The notes: generated by a model from the letters alone, not told the origin. Counted from the first letter of the stretch, positions 52,476 through 61,931 are shown. The stretch: DNA of 64,000 nt from Bacillota bacterium (GCA_023421505.1 JAEZTJ010000068.1:1-64000); one strand, 5' to 3'. A program made the numbers and translations.

Positions 52476-52724
52476 ATGAATAATAATAAGTCACCATACA
52501 GTAGTTTTTACCAAAGTGATTTAAATTTAAGAAAAAAACAAAAGAGAGCAGAAGTAGGAAAAGCAACGGAAGATATTTGTAAGATTCTAGAAAAGAAAAA
52601 GCTGAAGGCTCGCTATAAGATTGCGTTACCTATTATTTACTCCGTACTGATTCTGTTACCGGATGGTATAAGAGAAAAATTAATGGTTTTCTTTCATCAT
52701 AAGAACTGGCAAAGAAGTCATTGA
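52476..52724 (+). CDS. Hypothetical small protein
   Basis: The frame encodes 82 residues: a basic, helical N-terminal half (LRKKQKRAEVGKATEDICKI) and a short hydrophobic stretch (YKIALPIIYSVLILLPDGIR). The ribosome site is weak (only GATCAGCG before ATG). No family recognised; it could be a remnant or a chance frame after the AGE-type gene. Confidence 0.4.
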   Translation: MNNNKSPYSSFYQSDLNLRKKQKRAEVGKATEDICKILEKKKLKARYKIALPIIYSVLILLPDGIREKLMVFFHHKNWQRSH

Positions 52725-52833
52725 ATACGTTTGTTTTGAAAGCAATGAGCTTGTCTGAACGGATGGTACGCAAGATATTATCCTGTCCTCTCGATACATG
52801 TTGAGAGGGTTTGATTACAGCAAACATATTAGT

Positions 52834-53361
52834 TTATTCAAATAGTTCGTAGTAGCCTTGTGGATAACCACAAATTGGACATATTGTAGGGGCACATAAT
52901 CCGCTCAAAATGTTACCGCATCCTAAGCAAATCCATAATTTTGCTTCTTTTTTACAAAATAATGAATCGGTTTGCATACTAGTTAAATGTGTCTGAAGTG
53001 CGTAATTGTGATTTAATTTGATATTAGCTATACCACTAAACAGTGATGCAATATCTTCGTAGCCCTCTTCCAATGCAATTTGAGAAAAATCACGATACAT
53101 TGTGTTCCCGGCATATAACTCACTATCCGTAGCTTCTGTTAAGTTTTGCAGAGTATTAAGTTCTCCACCATTAATGAGATTACGTAATCTTTCTGCGATA
53201 AATCTATCATTTCTTGATATTGTATCAAATAAAAAACTAATTCCTAGCAAGACCTCTTGACCCGCTTTTACACTATAAATATCGAATTTAGCCTTTGCCT
53301 GCGTTTCATATGAAAAAGCACTCAGTAAATTTTGATAGGTTTTACTTTGCTGAAAGTCCAT
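52834..53361 (-). CDS. Rubrerythrin-like protein with degenerate ferritin domain
   Basis: The protein has 175 residues. The C-terminal rubredoxin-like knuckles are intact: WICLGCGNILSGLCAPTICP followed by ICGYP. The N-terminal four-helix domain keeps AFSYETQAKAKF, but the helix that should read like E..H (ENEKEHA) is ISRNDRFIAERL, and the last helix reads IANIKLNHNYAL instead of E..H. The diiron site is therefore probably incomplete, so peroxidase activity is doubtful; it could be a structural, iron-binding or electron-transfer paralogue. Alignment is by eye from family memory. Confidence 0.78.
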   Translation of the reverse strand: MDFQQSKTYQNLLSAFSYETQAKAKFDIYSVKAGQEVLLGISFLFDTISRNDRFIAERLRNLINGGELNTLQNLTEATDSELYAGNTMYRDFSQIALEEGYEDIASLFSGIANIKLNHNYALQTHLTSMQTDSLFCKKEAKLWICLGCGNILSGLCAPTICPICGYPQGYYELFE

Positions 53362-53636
53362 ACTGCCACCCTGTTTTCCTGAAGTTCTTTACTATAAGAT
53401 ATGGGTAAAAGGATCAATATGTGACATGAATTTAAATGAATTAACCTGATGTCAGGGTAAAAGTGTAATCATTGAATATGCTGTTGTTTTTAAAACATTC
53501 ACATGCTAATATTAAAGTAGCAGTATCGTCTCTGCGCTTATGGATGACATAAATACTAGAAATGATAAGCAGATAACGTATATATTTAATATTTTAAAGG
53601 CCAAGATAGAAGTTCAACTACAAAAGGAGAAAAGTT

Positions 53637-55211
53637 ATGAAACAATATTTAAACATAAATCCTATTACTGGACTGGATTATCCTGATCCTGATGTAATCA
53701 GGGTAGGAGATACTTACTATATGATAACTACAACTATGTACTTTATGCCGGGGGGACAGATACTGCGCTCCTACGATCTGGTTCATTGGGAACATGCAGC
53801 ATATGTATATGATACACTAGACAGTACTCCAGAACAGACATTATCGGGGAAGGAGAATGCATATGGTAAGGGAATGTGGGCAGCATCTATTCGATACCAT
53901 AAGGGATGCTTTTATATCTGCTTTGTAGCTAACGATACACAGAAGACTTACTTATTTACTTCTAAAGATATAAGAGGACCATGGAAGAAAAATCTGGTTG
54001 AAGGATTTTATCATGATTGTTCACTGCTTTTTGATGATGACGATAAGGTATATATTGTATCCGGAAACAAGTATATTCGGCTGGTACAGCTAAAAGCAGA
54101 TTTAAGCGGTCCTTTAGAGGGAGGCATTGATCGTATTGTTGTAAATGATGCGGATAATCCTGGACTAGGTTATGAGGGAGCTCATTTCTATAAGATAAAT
54201 GGAAGGTATTATTTATTCTTTATACATTCACTGAGGGAAAGATGGCGCAGGGTGGAAGCCTGCTTTGTGGCAGATTCTCTTGAAGGCGAGTTTATTGGCG
54301 GAGATATACTGAATGATGACAGAGGCTATTGCGATCAGGGTGTGGCTCAAGGTGGTATCGTAGATACACCTGACGGAAGATGGTATGCTATGTTGTTCCA
54401 GGACCATGGTGCCTCTGGAAGAATCCCGATATTAATTCCTATAACCTGGGTAGAGGGAATTCCGGTATTTGGTATCGATGGAAAGATTCCCGATACTTTT
54501 CCTATTGTAGATAACAGACCAAATTATAGATACCAGCCGTTGGTGCAAAGTGATGATTTTAAGGCACCCTTGATGACTGGTGAACTTTTAAAGGAACAAT
54601 ACGGATGCTTCGGACTAAAAAGTATGTGGCAATTTAATCATGAACCGGATATATCACTTACTCATTGGGAGCCGGATAAAGGTGTATTTGGTGTTGAAAC
54701 AGGGAAAATATGTACCAATCTTACTCAGGCGAGGAACATTCTGACTCAGAGGATGTTATATCCTGGATGTACTGGAGAAGTCACAGTAGATGGCAGTATG
54801 CTGAAGGATGGTGACTATGCGGGAATATGTGCTTTACAGGGATGCTACGGAATGGTTGCCCTGACCAAAAGAAATGGTCAGAACTTCATTGTGATGATCA
54901 ATAGAGAAGCGGATAACTCTTCCCTGCAGGCTATGAAGACAGATGATGAGGCAGGGCGTGAATGGGAAGCAGTAATGACAAAAGAGAATACGCTGCGTTT
55001 GAAAGTTGAAGTAGATTTTACTGAAATGAAGGACGAGGCTAGATTTTTTTATCATAATGGAGAAGACTGGAGTGCGATCGGAAAGGTACACAAGCTGTAT
55101 TTCAAAATGGATCATTTTACAGGCTGCCGATTTGGACTATTTATGTATTCTACATCTTCGATTGGTGGCAGGGCAGATTTCAGTCAATTCATTTATGAAT
55201 GTAACAAATAA
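53637..55211 (+). CDS. Glycoside hydrolase family 43 (xylosidase/arabinofuranosidase-type)
   Basis: The protein has 524 residues. The five-bladed propeller carries the three acids of GH43: base Asp17 in LDYPDPDVIRV, Asp127 in YHDCSLLFDDD, and acid Glu180 in GYEGAHFYKI. The C-terminal beta-sandwich (residues about 330-520, ending GGRADFSQFIYEC) matches the accessory domain of the beta-xylosidase branch. No signal peptide, so it works on imported xylo- or arabino-oligosaccharides. AAAAGGAG ribosome site. Monocistronic, with a strong terminator 150 bp downstream. Confidence 0.93.
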   Translation: MKQYLNINPITGLDYPDPDVIRVGDTYYMITTTMYFMPGGQILRSYDLVHWEHAAYVYDTLDSTPEQTLSGKENAYGKGMWAASIRYHKGCFYICFVANDTQKTYLFTSKDIRGPWKKNLVEGFYHDCSLLFDDDDKVYIVSGNKYIRLVQLKADLSGPLEGGIDRIVVNDADNPGLGYEGAHFYKINGRYYLFFIHSLRERWRRVEACFVADSLEGEFIGGDILNDDRGYCDQGVAQGGIVDTPDGRWYAMLFQDHGASGRIPILIPITWVEGIPVFGIDGKIPDTFPIVDNRPNYRYQPLVQSDDFKAPLMTGELLKEQYGCFGLKSMWQFNHEPDISLTHWEPDKGVFGVETGKICTNLTQARNILTQRMLYPGCTGEVTVDGSMLKDGDYAGICALQGCYGMVALTKRNGQNFIVMINREADNSSLQAMKTDDEAGREWEAVMTKENTLRLKVEVDFTEMKDEARFFYHNGEDWSAIGKVHKLYFKMDHFTGCRFGLFMYSTSSIGGRADFSQFIYECNK

Positions 55212-55360
55212 AGTTTCAGGTAAAAAACTATGGTACTGCCAGTATGCCGACTTTCATCTTAATAAGCCTCGTGCTCTGGATGTGGGAGTATGCTACTGGC
55301 CGAAAAGAATTCTGGGTTAGAGAGCGGTACAGGAAAAATTAAAGTTAATAAATCGACTTG

Positions 55361-55412
55361 AATTTACCCTTCGGTATGTGTTTATAGGATCATATCGGAG
55401 GGTAAATTTTGA
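55361..55412 (+). terminator. Terminator of the GH43 gene
   Basis: AATTTACCCTTCGGTATG / CATATCGGAGGGTAAATT, 18-bp stem with two wobble pairs, then TTTTG. Between the GH43 stop and this hairpin a short frame (55222-55340) has no start and no known family. Confidence 0.75.
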
Positions 55413-55528
55413 TTGTATTAATCTTGTCCTCTCTAACCATGTTGAGAAGAGCTTTTTGCTGACAGATATTAAATGCTCCGGTAATGCTAAAAGATAAGCA
55501 ACAGGGACAGAAGATATTATTTTGCTAC

Positions 55529-55557
55529 TTGACAATATTGTTTAGTATGTATACAAT
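55529..55557 (+). promoter_or_regulatory. marR promoter with embedded palindrome
   Basis: TTGACA (55529-55534), 17 bp, TACAAT (55552-55557). ATTGTTTA...TATACAAT lies across the spacer and the -10 box, a likely autoregulatory MarR site. Confidence 0.75.
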
Positions 55558-55579
55558 AATAAAGTAAGAGGTGTTGAAT

Positions 55580-56032
55580 ATGGATTTATATTATGAATTA
55601 ATGAGCACTATACGAAGGCTGTATGTGCAGATTAGAGATATTGAGAATACACCTCAATATTTTAATGAGATTAATTTATGGCTGTATCCTTCTGAGATCA
55701 ATACTGTTGCAGCAATCGGCAAAGAGCCGGATGTTAATGTTACAGAATTGGCAGGAAGAATTGGAGTAACAAAAGGTGCTGTATCACAAATAATAAAAAA
55801 GCTTAACGATAAAAAGTTGGTCGAAAAGTATCATGATGAAAACAACAAAAAAGAAGTCTTATTGAAGTTAACTGTCAAAGGGAATGTTGTATTTCAAGAG
55901 CATAAAAATATTCATAAGGTGATTGATCCGCAGATAAGAAGTTTTTTGGCAGCACAAACAAACGAGCAAACGGTATATCTGATTGAATTTTTAAAAATGC
56001 TTTCTGAAATCTGTAAAGAAATTAAGGTTTAA
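55580..56032 (+). CDS. MarR-family transcriptional regulator
   Basis: The protein has 150 residues; ATG 55580 is chosen with GAGGTG upstream. The winged helix reads VNVTELAGRIGVTKGAVSQI, IKKLNDKKLVEKYHDENNKK, EVLLKLTVKGNVVFQEHKNI, flanked by dimerisation helices. A palindrome on its own promoter suggests autorepression. The SDR gene starts 82 bp downstream in the same direction and may be under its control. Confidence 0.93.
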   Translation: MDLYYELMSTIRRLYVQIRDIENTPQYFNEINLWLYPSEINTVAAIGKEPDVNVTELAGRIGVTKGAVSQIIKKLNDKKLVEKYHDENNKKEVLLKLTVKGNVVFQEHKNIHKVIDPQIRSFLAAQTNEQTVYLIEFLKMLSEICKEIKV

Positions 56033-56114
56033 ATCAGATGATATGATTAGTGATGTAGGTAAGTATGCTTTATTGTATAGGTGCTTAACAAAAAAATGGG
56101 AGGATATTGGTAAT

Positions 56115-56897
56115 ATGAGATTAATAAAGGAAGAATATGCGGTCGTAACGGGAGCTTCAAGTGGTATAGGAATGGCATTTGCAATAAAGTTAGCATCTTT
56201 AGGGTATAATATACTTCTTATTGCACGGAGCGAGGATAAACTAAGATCTTTAGCCCGAAAATTATCGGACGAGTACAATATTAAAGTAGGCGTACTACAA
56301 GCAGATCTCTCGAGAACAGAAGACATTGCAAGAATCGAAGTGGCAATAAAGGAATATAAAAAAATTACTGCATTAATAAATAGTGCGGGATTTGCGTTAA
56401 GAAAAAAATTTGTTGAGCAGGATACTGACAAACAGTTATCCATGATTCATCTGCATATAGATGCTAGTACAAGGCTGGCTAAAGCAGTTCTACCTTCAAT
56501 GATTGAACATAATAATGGATTTATTATTAATGTATCTTCATTACTATCATTTATGGATTTAGATAATAATTCGGTACATTGTGCAACAAAGGCCTATCTG
56601 AACAGATTCTCTAAAAATCTCCAATTAGAGGTGAAAGATAAAAATATTAAGGTCCAAGCTCTTAATGCCGGATTTACTATGACCAATTTTCATAATACAA
56701 AAGAATTTGAGGAAGTTAAAAAATCGTACCCTAAAATGTTTGTAATGACTCCTGAAAAGCTTATTGAAAAGTCAATGAAGGCACTAAATAGCAATAAAGT
56801 TATATATATTCCAGGCTGCGCAAACCAATTACTAGTGAGTTTTAGATTCATCTTTTCGCCAATTTTACGAAAGTCATTAAAATCAGCACCTCAGTAG
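56115..56897 (+). CDS. Short-chain dehydrogenase/reductase with substituted catalytic Tyr
   Basis: The protein has 260 residues; ATG 56115 follows GGGAGG and gives the usual SDR start (EEYAVVTGASSGIGMAFAIK, the TGxxxGIG cofactor loop). NSAG (INSAGFALR) and the catalytic Ser (IINVSSLLSF) are in place. At the YxxxK motif the sequence is SVHCATKAYLNRFSKNL: Lys is kept but Tyr is His. Activity may be altered or lost. Paired with the MarR-type gene. Confidence 0.85.
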   Translation: MRLIKEEYAVVTGASSGIGMAFAIKLASLGYNILLIARSEDKLRSLARKLSDEYNIKVGVLQADLSRTEDIARIEVAIKEYKKITALINSAGFALRKKFVEQDTDKQLSMIHLHIDASTRLAKAVLPSMIEHNNGFIINVSSLLSFMDLDNNSVHCATKAYLNRFSKNLQLEVKDKNIKVQALNAGFTMTNFHNTKEFEEVKKSYPKMFVMTPEKLIEKSMKALNSNKVIYIPGCANQLLVSFRFIFSPILRKSLKSAPQ

Positions 56898-57098
56898 TGT
56901 TATTGATTTTTACTTCATCCCGGAAAGGGGTTGCAAATGAACTTGGTGCTTCATTGAATAATGATTTATATATGGTAGACGTGCTATCTTTTAGCAAAAA
57001 AATGATATTTGTGTATCTTGGTATCGAAAAACTGTACCTTGGTTAAGAAGCTATTGTTATATATGAAAATATTGATTATGTTAAAAGCAGGTGATACG

Positions 57099-57548
57099 AT
57101 GATTATTAGAGTTGAGCAGGACTTAACAAAAAAAGAGATTGAAGTATTAATTAAGCATTACAATATGCATCGTGAAGTAGAGCGTATTGTTACGCTGATA
57201 CAATTAGCTGAAAAACAAATACAATGTAATTTGTGCGGGAAAGAAATACTAGTAAATGTATCCGATATTTACTATATTGAAAGCGTTGATAAAAAAACAT
57301 TTGTATATTGTGAGAAGGCGGTTTACCGAACAGAGCTGCGGTTGTATCAATTACTAGAAATGCTTTCAAAATCTGGTTTTGTTCAAGTTAGCAAATCCTG
57401 CATTCTTAATCTTAGCATGCTGGAAAGCTTCAAGCCCTTAATGAATAGCAGATTGGAAGCATTACTAAAAAACGGGGAAAGGCTTTATGTTACCAGAAAA
57501 TATCTCACAATGGTCAAACATGAATTACAGAAAGAGGTGATTGCATGA
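57099..57548 (+). CDS. LytTR-domain transcriptional regulator
   Basis: The protein has 149 residues; ATG 57099 follows AGGTGAT. Without a receiver domain, it consists mainly of a LytTR DNA-binding region: ILVNVSDIYYIESVDKKTFV, YRTELRLYQLLEMLSKSGFV, QVSKSCILNLSMLESFKPLM, LYVTRKYLTMVKHEL. It overlaps the DUF3021 gene by 4 bp (ATGA). This LytTR-DUF3021 pair often controls adjacent ABC transporters in Firmicutes, which is the arrangement here. Confidence 0.92.
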   Translation: MIIRVEQDLTKKEIEVLIKHYNMHREVERIVTLIQLAEKQIQCNLCGKEILVNVSDIYYIESVDKKTFVYCEKAVYRTELRLYQLLEMLSKSGFVQVSKSCILNLSMLESFKPLMNSRLEALLKNGERLYVTRKYLTMVKHELQKEVIA

Positions 57549-57943
57549 AAAGAATTGTTGTGAATATATTGACAACGACGGGAATATCCCTTGTTGTTCT
57601 TGCATTGATAGGTGCTTTTTCTGGAGCAAAGTTTCTGTGTATTGATAGTGTGTTTCAAACATTTGGAGCAAATGTTGTCATTCATTTAGGACTGATCCTA
57701 ACGAATAAGTTTGAAAGCAAGTATTTGATGTTAGAATCGTTTGTGGACATTAGCTATACAATAGGAATTCTTTTGGCTTTTGGGTTTGCTTTCGATTGGT
57801 TTCCCTATACTCCGGTCTGGGTGCTTGCTATTATGGCGGTTGTAGTCTATCTTATAGGCTATGCCATCAATATCCTTCGTGTACGGGAAGATGTTAAAAT
57901 TGTTAATGTACTCCTTCAGAATCGTAATCGCCAAATACTATAA
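57545..57943 (+). CDS. DUF3021 membrane protein
   Basis: The protein has 132 residues and four transmembrane segments (VVNILTTTGISLVVLALIGA; VIHLGLILT; YTIGILLAFGFAFDWFPYTP; WVLAIMAVVVYLIGYAINIL). It is translationally coupled to the LytTR gene and probably modulates that regulator at the membrane, by analogy with other LytTR/membrane-inhibitor pairs. Confidence 0.9.
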   Translation: MKRIVVNILTTTGISLVVLALIGAFSGAKFLCIDSVFQTFGANVVIHLGLILTNKFESKYLMLESFVDISYTIGILLAFGFAFDWFPYTPVWVLAIMAVVVYLIGYAINILRVREDVKIVNVLLQNRNRQIL

Positions 57944-57958
57944 TGAGGAGATAGAAAC

Positions 57959-58654
57959 ATGAAAGTAATATTGTCGGCAGATAATATTGAGAAACAATTT
58001 GATAAAGAAAAAGTCCTGAAAGGTATCTCTTTATCAGTCTTTGAGAACACCTTTACTGCTATTCTTGGACCAAGTGGCTCAGGAAAGTCCACGTTATTAA
58101 GTATTCTATCCGGGCAGATACGTCCAACAAGTGGAAATGTGCATTATGCAGATGAAATAATTTCCTCTTTTTCTGAGGTAAAGATGGCAGAATGGAAAAG
58201 ATCTTCCATTGGTTATGTATTTCAAAACTATCTGCTTTTGAATAATTTAACGGCAGAAGAAAACATTAAAATTGGTATTAATCCGAAAAAAACACCGATT
58301 TCTTTTGACAGATTGATCCGTACCTTGGAAATAGAGGATATACTTAATAAGTTTCCAGCTCAATTATCCGGTGGACAGCAGCAGAGAGTTTCTATTGCCA
58401 GAGCTGTTATTAAATGTCCGAGTCTCTTGTTTTGTGATGAAGCTACCGGTTCACTGGATGAGGCAAATAGCAAAAAAGTGATAGAGCTGCTCCATGAGAT
58501 GAAAAATACATATGGATTAACTATTTTATTTACAACGCATAATAAAGAAATTGCCGAAACAGCTGACAGGGTACTTACAATTAAGGATGGACTTCTTTAT
58601 AGTGATGTTATTAATAAAAATCCTTTATTACCATGCGATATGGTATGGAGGTGA
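57959..58654 (+). CDS. ABC transporter ATPase (MacB/LolD-type)
   Basis: The protein has 231 residues with Walker A GPSGSGKST, Q loop YVFQNYLLLNNLTAEEN, signature LSGGQQQRVSIARAV, Walker B LLFCDEATGSLD and switch His (LFTTHNKE). It forms an exporter with the FtsX-like permease that starts 3 bp later. Such transporters handle antimicrobial peptides, lipids or cell-wall compounds. Expression probably via the LytTR regulator. Confidence 0.95.
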   Translation: MKVILSADNIEKQFDKEKVLKGISLSVFENTFTAILGPSGSGKSTLLSILSGQIRPTSGNVHYADEIISSFSEVKMAEWKRSSIGYVFQNYLLLNNLTAEENIKIGINPKKTPISFDRLIRTLEIEDILNKFPAQLSGGQQQRVSIARAVIKCPSLLFCDEATGSLDEANSKKVIELLHEMKNTYGLTILFTTHNKEIAETADRVLTIKDGLLYSDVINKNPLLPCDMVWR

Positions 58655-58657
58655 AAT

Positions 58658-60370
58658 ATGGGATTAGCATATAAGCAATTAGCGAAGCAGCTTGCCTCAA
58701 ATAAAATTTTTATAACACTCTTGTTTTTATTAACTATACTTACGTCTCTTTCCTTTTTCTTTGTTAAATTCTCTATTGATGGGAATATGGAGACGTTGAA
58801 TTCATTACCTTCTTTGAGTGAGAATCAAGTTCTATATGAAGCGGCTTTAAATTCCAATACCGTATTAGCCAATATGTTTTTTCTCTCACTTACAAGCCTT
58901 ACTGCGTTTGTTTTTGTTATGTTTTTCTATCGGTTCTTCAGAGAAAATAGAAAACAAATTGGGTGTTTGAAATCGCTAGGCTACAAGAATTCTTATTTGC
59001 GGCTGTTTTTTGTAATATTTACTGCTGCACTTTCCGTTGTAGGAGCTTTATTGGGATTGATGGGTGGATATTTTCTTTCAAATATTCTAATTCAGGCGAA
59101 TACTAGGACATATGCTGTGACAGGTCTAATAAGAGGTATGAATGCTTTCAGCTTTTTCATTGGAGTTATCGCGTCCACGATTATTTTCTGTCTGGTTACT
59201 TTTTTTAGCTATTTTTTTATTAAGGGCAAAGAAGTAGGTGAATTATTAGCTGGTAAACAAACGAGAAATAGGCTTTCTTATATGTTAAAGGCAGCTAACC
59301 GCGTAGCTTGTTTCATACCTATCAAGAATAAATTACCACTACGCATCGCTTTACGTAAACCGGTTGCGGTTTTGATGATTTTAGTAGCGGTCATGGGCTT
59401 CAATGTCTGCATGATTCTGGGGTATTCGTTAAATATCAGCAGCAAGGACGTATTTGCCACACAGACGATTGGCCACAATTATGAATATGATTCACATTTT
59501 AAGGGATACCGCACAGAAACTGTGCCAACAGATGCGATGGCTTATCTTGACTACACAGCATCACTTTTTATTAGCGAACAGGAAGTGCATCAGAAAATTG
59601 TCGGATTTTATAATATGAATTCAACCTATAAGTTACAGGATGATAAAGGTAATCTGCTAAGTACACCGGGTAAAGGTCTCATATATGTTAATCCAGGTCT
59701 TGTAGAAGTTTATGGTGTAGCAATTGGAGATGTTCTCACGATTGATCTTTCCGGTAGTAATCATAATTTTACCGTGACAGGAATAGCAGAAAATGCAAAA
59801 TCAGCAAGTGTTTATGTGAACGCAGATGAATTGGCGGAAATTCTTAGCATTCCATCCGGAGAGTATAATGGCTTATTAAGCATGGATGAGGTTAAGGATT
59901 GCGAAGAAATGATCACAAAGGATCAAAGAATTGAGGAATTGAACCGTAATGCAGTTTCTAACAAGATTAGTGGTGTTATTAATCAGGTAATAGGTTGCGT
60001 TGTAGGTGCTATTTTAATATTCCTTGCTTTACTAATTAATTTTCAGGATAATACAAGGGATATTCTGATCTTAAATATGATGGGATATCGTATCAAGGCA
60101 ATTAGAAAATTATTAATAGACGTATACTTGCCAATTGTATTGTTTTTCTTTGTTATATCTATTTTTCCCAGCATATTAACTGCAAAAGCGATACAAAAGT
60201 CGCTGTCAATATCTACTGGTGATTACATGCCATTTGGCACAAATATTATTGTGATTTTTTTAGTCTTTGCTTTTTTGAATATTATTTACTGGATTGTGAA
60301 ATCTATTTCTATTCTAGGAGTTAGACGAGTTATTGCAAAAGAGGAAATATCAGAATATACTAATTTTTAA
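58658..60370 (+). CDS. FtsX-like ABC transporter permease
   Basis: The protein has 570 residues with about eight hydrophobic helices: one N-terminal (FITLLFLLTILTSLSFFFVK), then further ones in two FtsX-type blocks, the second holding NILIFLALLINF-like and VYLPIVLFFFVISIFPSILT helices. A 200-residue extracellular part lies between about 265 and 450 (SSKDVFATQTIGHNYEYDSH ... SGSNHNFTVTGIAENAK). Works with the ATPase at 57959; substrate unknown. Confidence 0.9.
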   Translation: MGLAYKQLAKQLASNKIFITLLFLLTILTSLSFFFVKFSIDGNMETLNSLPSLSENQVLYEAALNSNTVLANMFFLSLTSLTAFVFVMFFYRFFRENRKQIGCLKSLGYKNSYLRLFFVIFTAALSVVGALLGLMGGYFLSNILIQANTRTYAVTGLIRGMNAFSFFIGVIASTIIFCLVTFFSYFFIKGKEVGELLAGKQTRNRLSYMLKAANRVACFIPIKNKLPLRIALRKPVAVLMILVAVMGFNVCMILGYSLNISSKDVFATQTIGHNYEYDSHFKGYRTETVPTDAMAYLDYTASLFISEQEVHQKIVGFYNMNSTYKLQDDKGNLLSTPGKGLIYVNPGLVEVYGVAIGDVLTIDLSGSNHNFTVTGIAENAKSASVYVNADELAEILSIPSGEYNGLLSMDEVKDCEEMITKDQRIEELNRNAVSNKISGVINQVIGCVVGAILIFLALLINFQDNTRDILILNMMGYRIKAIRKLLIDVYLPIVLFFFVISIFPSILTAKAIQKSLSISTGDYMPFGTNIIVIFLVFAFLNIIYWIVKSISILGVRRVIAKEEISEYTNF

Positions 60371-60458
60371 TTAGTTTGTCAGATACACAGAAATAAATAA
60401 TATAGAAAGGAAAATGTATAATGAATTTTTCTATGAGTTTATTATATAGGTAAGACAG

Positions 60459-60818
60459 ATGCAAATTAGAAATAATTATACCTGTCCTTTAGAAATTGTT
60501 CATGATATTATCAAAGGTAAATGGAAAACAATAATTATTTGGCAATTAAGGCACGGTAATACATCATTATCAAAATTAGAACATGATATTGAAGGTATTA
60601 ATCAGAAAATGCTATTGCAGCAGTTAAAAGAATTAATGGAATTTGGAATGGTCGACAAGCTTAAGTTCTCTAGTTACCCTCTGCATGTGGAATATTTTCT
60701 AACGGAGCAAGGAATTAAGATTCAAAAGGGAATAGAAATTATGCAGGAGGTAGGAATTGATTATATGGTCACACATGGTATGACAGATATCCTAGATAAA
60801 AAAGGTATATGTTATTAA
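60459..60818 (+). CDS. HxlR-family transcriptional regulator
   Basis: The protein has 119 residues: TCPLEIVHDIIKGKWKTIII, SLSKLEHDIEGINQKMLLQQ, LKELMEFGMVDKLKFSSYPL, HVEYFLTEQGIKIQKGIEIM. Cys is present near residue 10 and residue 118, positions that could support thiol sensing as in some HxlR/YodB proteins; this is speculative. A palindrome immediately downstream, before the -35 box of the GAPDH gene, is a likely binding site. Confidence 0.92.
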   Translation: MQIRNNYTCPLEIVHDIIKGKWKTIIIWQLRHGNTSLSKLEHDIEGINQKMLLQQLKELMEFGMVDKLKFSSYPLHVEYFLTEQGIKIQKGIEIMQEVGIDYMVTHGMTDILDKKGICY

Positions 60819-60839
60819 AATAATAAATTCATTGTATAA

Positions 60840-60859
60840 TACACACCAAAAAGTGTGTA
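60840..60859. promoter_or_regulatory. Palindrome next to the GAPDH promoter (probable HxlR site)
   Basis: TACACAC-N6-GTGTGTA, perfect 7-bp arms, ending one base before the -35 box (TTTACA 60861-60866; 17 bp; TATAAT 60884-60889). Confidence 0.65.
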
Positions 60860-60917
60860 ATTTACATACAAAATGCTTATTGATATAATGTAAAAAAATT
60901 CATGGAGGTTGAATAAT

Positions 60918-61931
60918 ATGTCAATAAGAATAGCGATTAATGGCTTTGGGCGTATTGGGCGATTAGCATTTCGCCAGATGTATGGAACTGTAGATTATGA
61001 GATTGCTGCTATCAATGACCTAAGTAATCCAAAAATGCTTGCTTATCTTTTAAAGTATGATTCTTGTCAAGGAAAGTATAATTTAGCTGAGAAGGTGTCT
61101 TACACAGAGGATTCTATCATAATTGATGGAAATGAAATCAAAATATATGCAAAGGCAGATCCTGAAGAGTTACCATGGGATGAATTGAATATTGATGTTG
61201 TACTGGAATGCACTGGCTTCTTTACTAAAAAGGATAAAGCTTCAAAACATTTGAAAGCTGGAGCTAAGAAAGTTGTGATTTCTGCACCTGCTGGTAATGA
61301 TTTACCTACAATAGTTTATGGTGTTAATGAGAATACATTAAATCGTGATGATAAAATTATTTCTACTGCTTCATGTACAACAAATTGCCTAGCACCTATG
61401 GCCAATACACTAAATAAATATGCAAAAATCAAAGCGGGTTATATGACTACTGTACATGGATATACTGGAGATCAAATGACCTTAGACGGTCCACATCGTA
61501 AGGGTGAATTACGTCGCGCACGAGCTGCAGCAATAAACATAGTTCCAAGTAGTACTGGCGCTGCAAAAGCGATTGGTTTGGTAATTCCTGAGCTTGACGG
61601 GAAGATGGATGGCTGCTCACAGCGTATTCCCGTACCTACTGGTAGTTTAACAGAATTAGTTGCAATCTGTGATGGGACTTTTAAAGCTGATGACATCAAT
61701 AGAACAATGAAAGCTGCAGAAAGTACATTTTTCGGCTACACTGAAGATGAAATAGTTTCATCTGACATTGTTGGAATAACTTACGGAAGTTTATTCGATG
61801 CTACTCAAACTAGGTGTATGGATTTAGGTGATGGGACAACAATGGTCAAGGTAGTTTCCTGGTATGATAATGAAAATAGTTATGCCAGCCAAATGGTTCG
61901 AACGATTAATTATTTTGCAAAATTACAATAA
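60918..61931 (+). CDS. gap: Glyceraldehyde-3-phosphate dehydrogenase, type I
   Basis: The protein has 337 residues; ATG 60918 is chosen for GGAGG 9 bases before it. NAD site INGFGRIGRLAFRQMYG with AINDLSNP (the Asp favouring NAD), catalytic Cys153 in ISTASCTTNCLAPMANTL, TTVHGYTGDQMTLDGPHRKG with the catalytic His, RAAAINIVPSSTGAAKAIG and SWYDNENSYASQM. It catalyses the phosphorylating oxidation step of glycolysis. It is not next to pgk/tpi, and is preceded by an HxlR regulator and palindrome, so it may be an extra, regulated copy, for instance under electrophile or redox stress. Confidence 0.95.
   Translation: MSIRIAINGFGRIGRLAFRQMYGTVDYEIAAINDLSNPKMLAYLLKYDSCQGKYNLAEKVSYTEDSIIIDGNEIKIYAKADPEELPWDELNIDVVLECTGFFTKKDKASKHLKAGAKKVVISAPAGNDLPTIVYGVNENTLNRDDKIISTASCTTNCLAPMANTLNKYAKIKAGYMTTVHGYTGDQMTLDGPHRKGELRRARAAAINIVPSSTGAAKAIGLVIPELDGKMDGCSQRIPVPTGSLTELVAICDGTFKADDINRTMKAAESTFFGYTEDEIVSSDIVGITYGSLFDATQTRCMDLGDGTTMVKVVSWYDNENSYASQMVRTINYFAKLQ

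Noticed and set aside
60420..60453. Ten-codon frame MNFSMSLLYR before the HxlR gene
   Set aside because: Has a fair ribosome site but no hairpin or other sign of function; likely chance.
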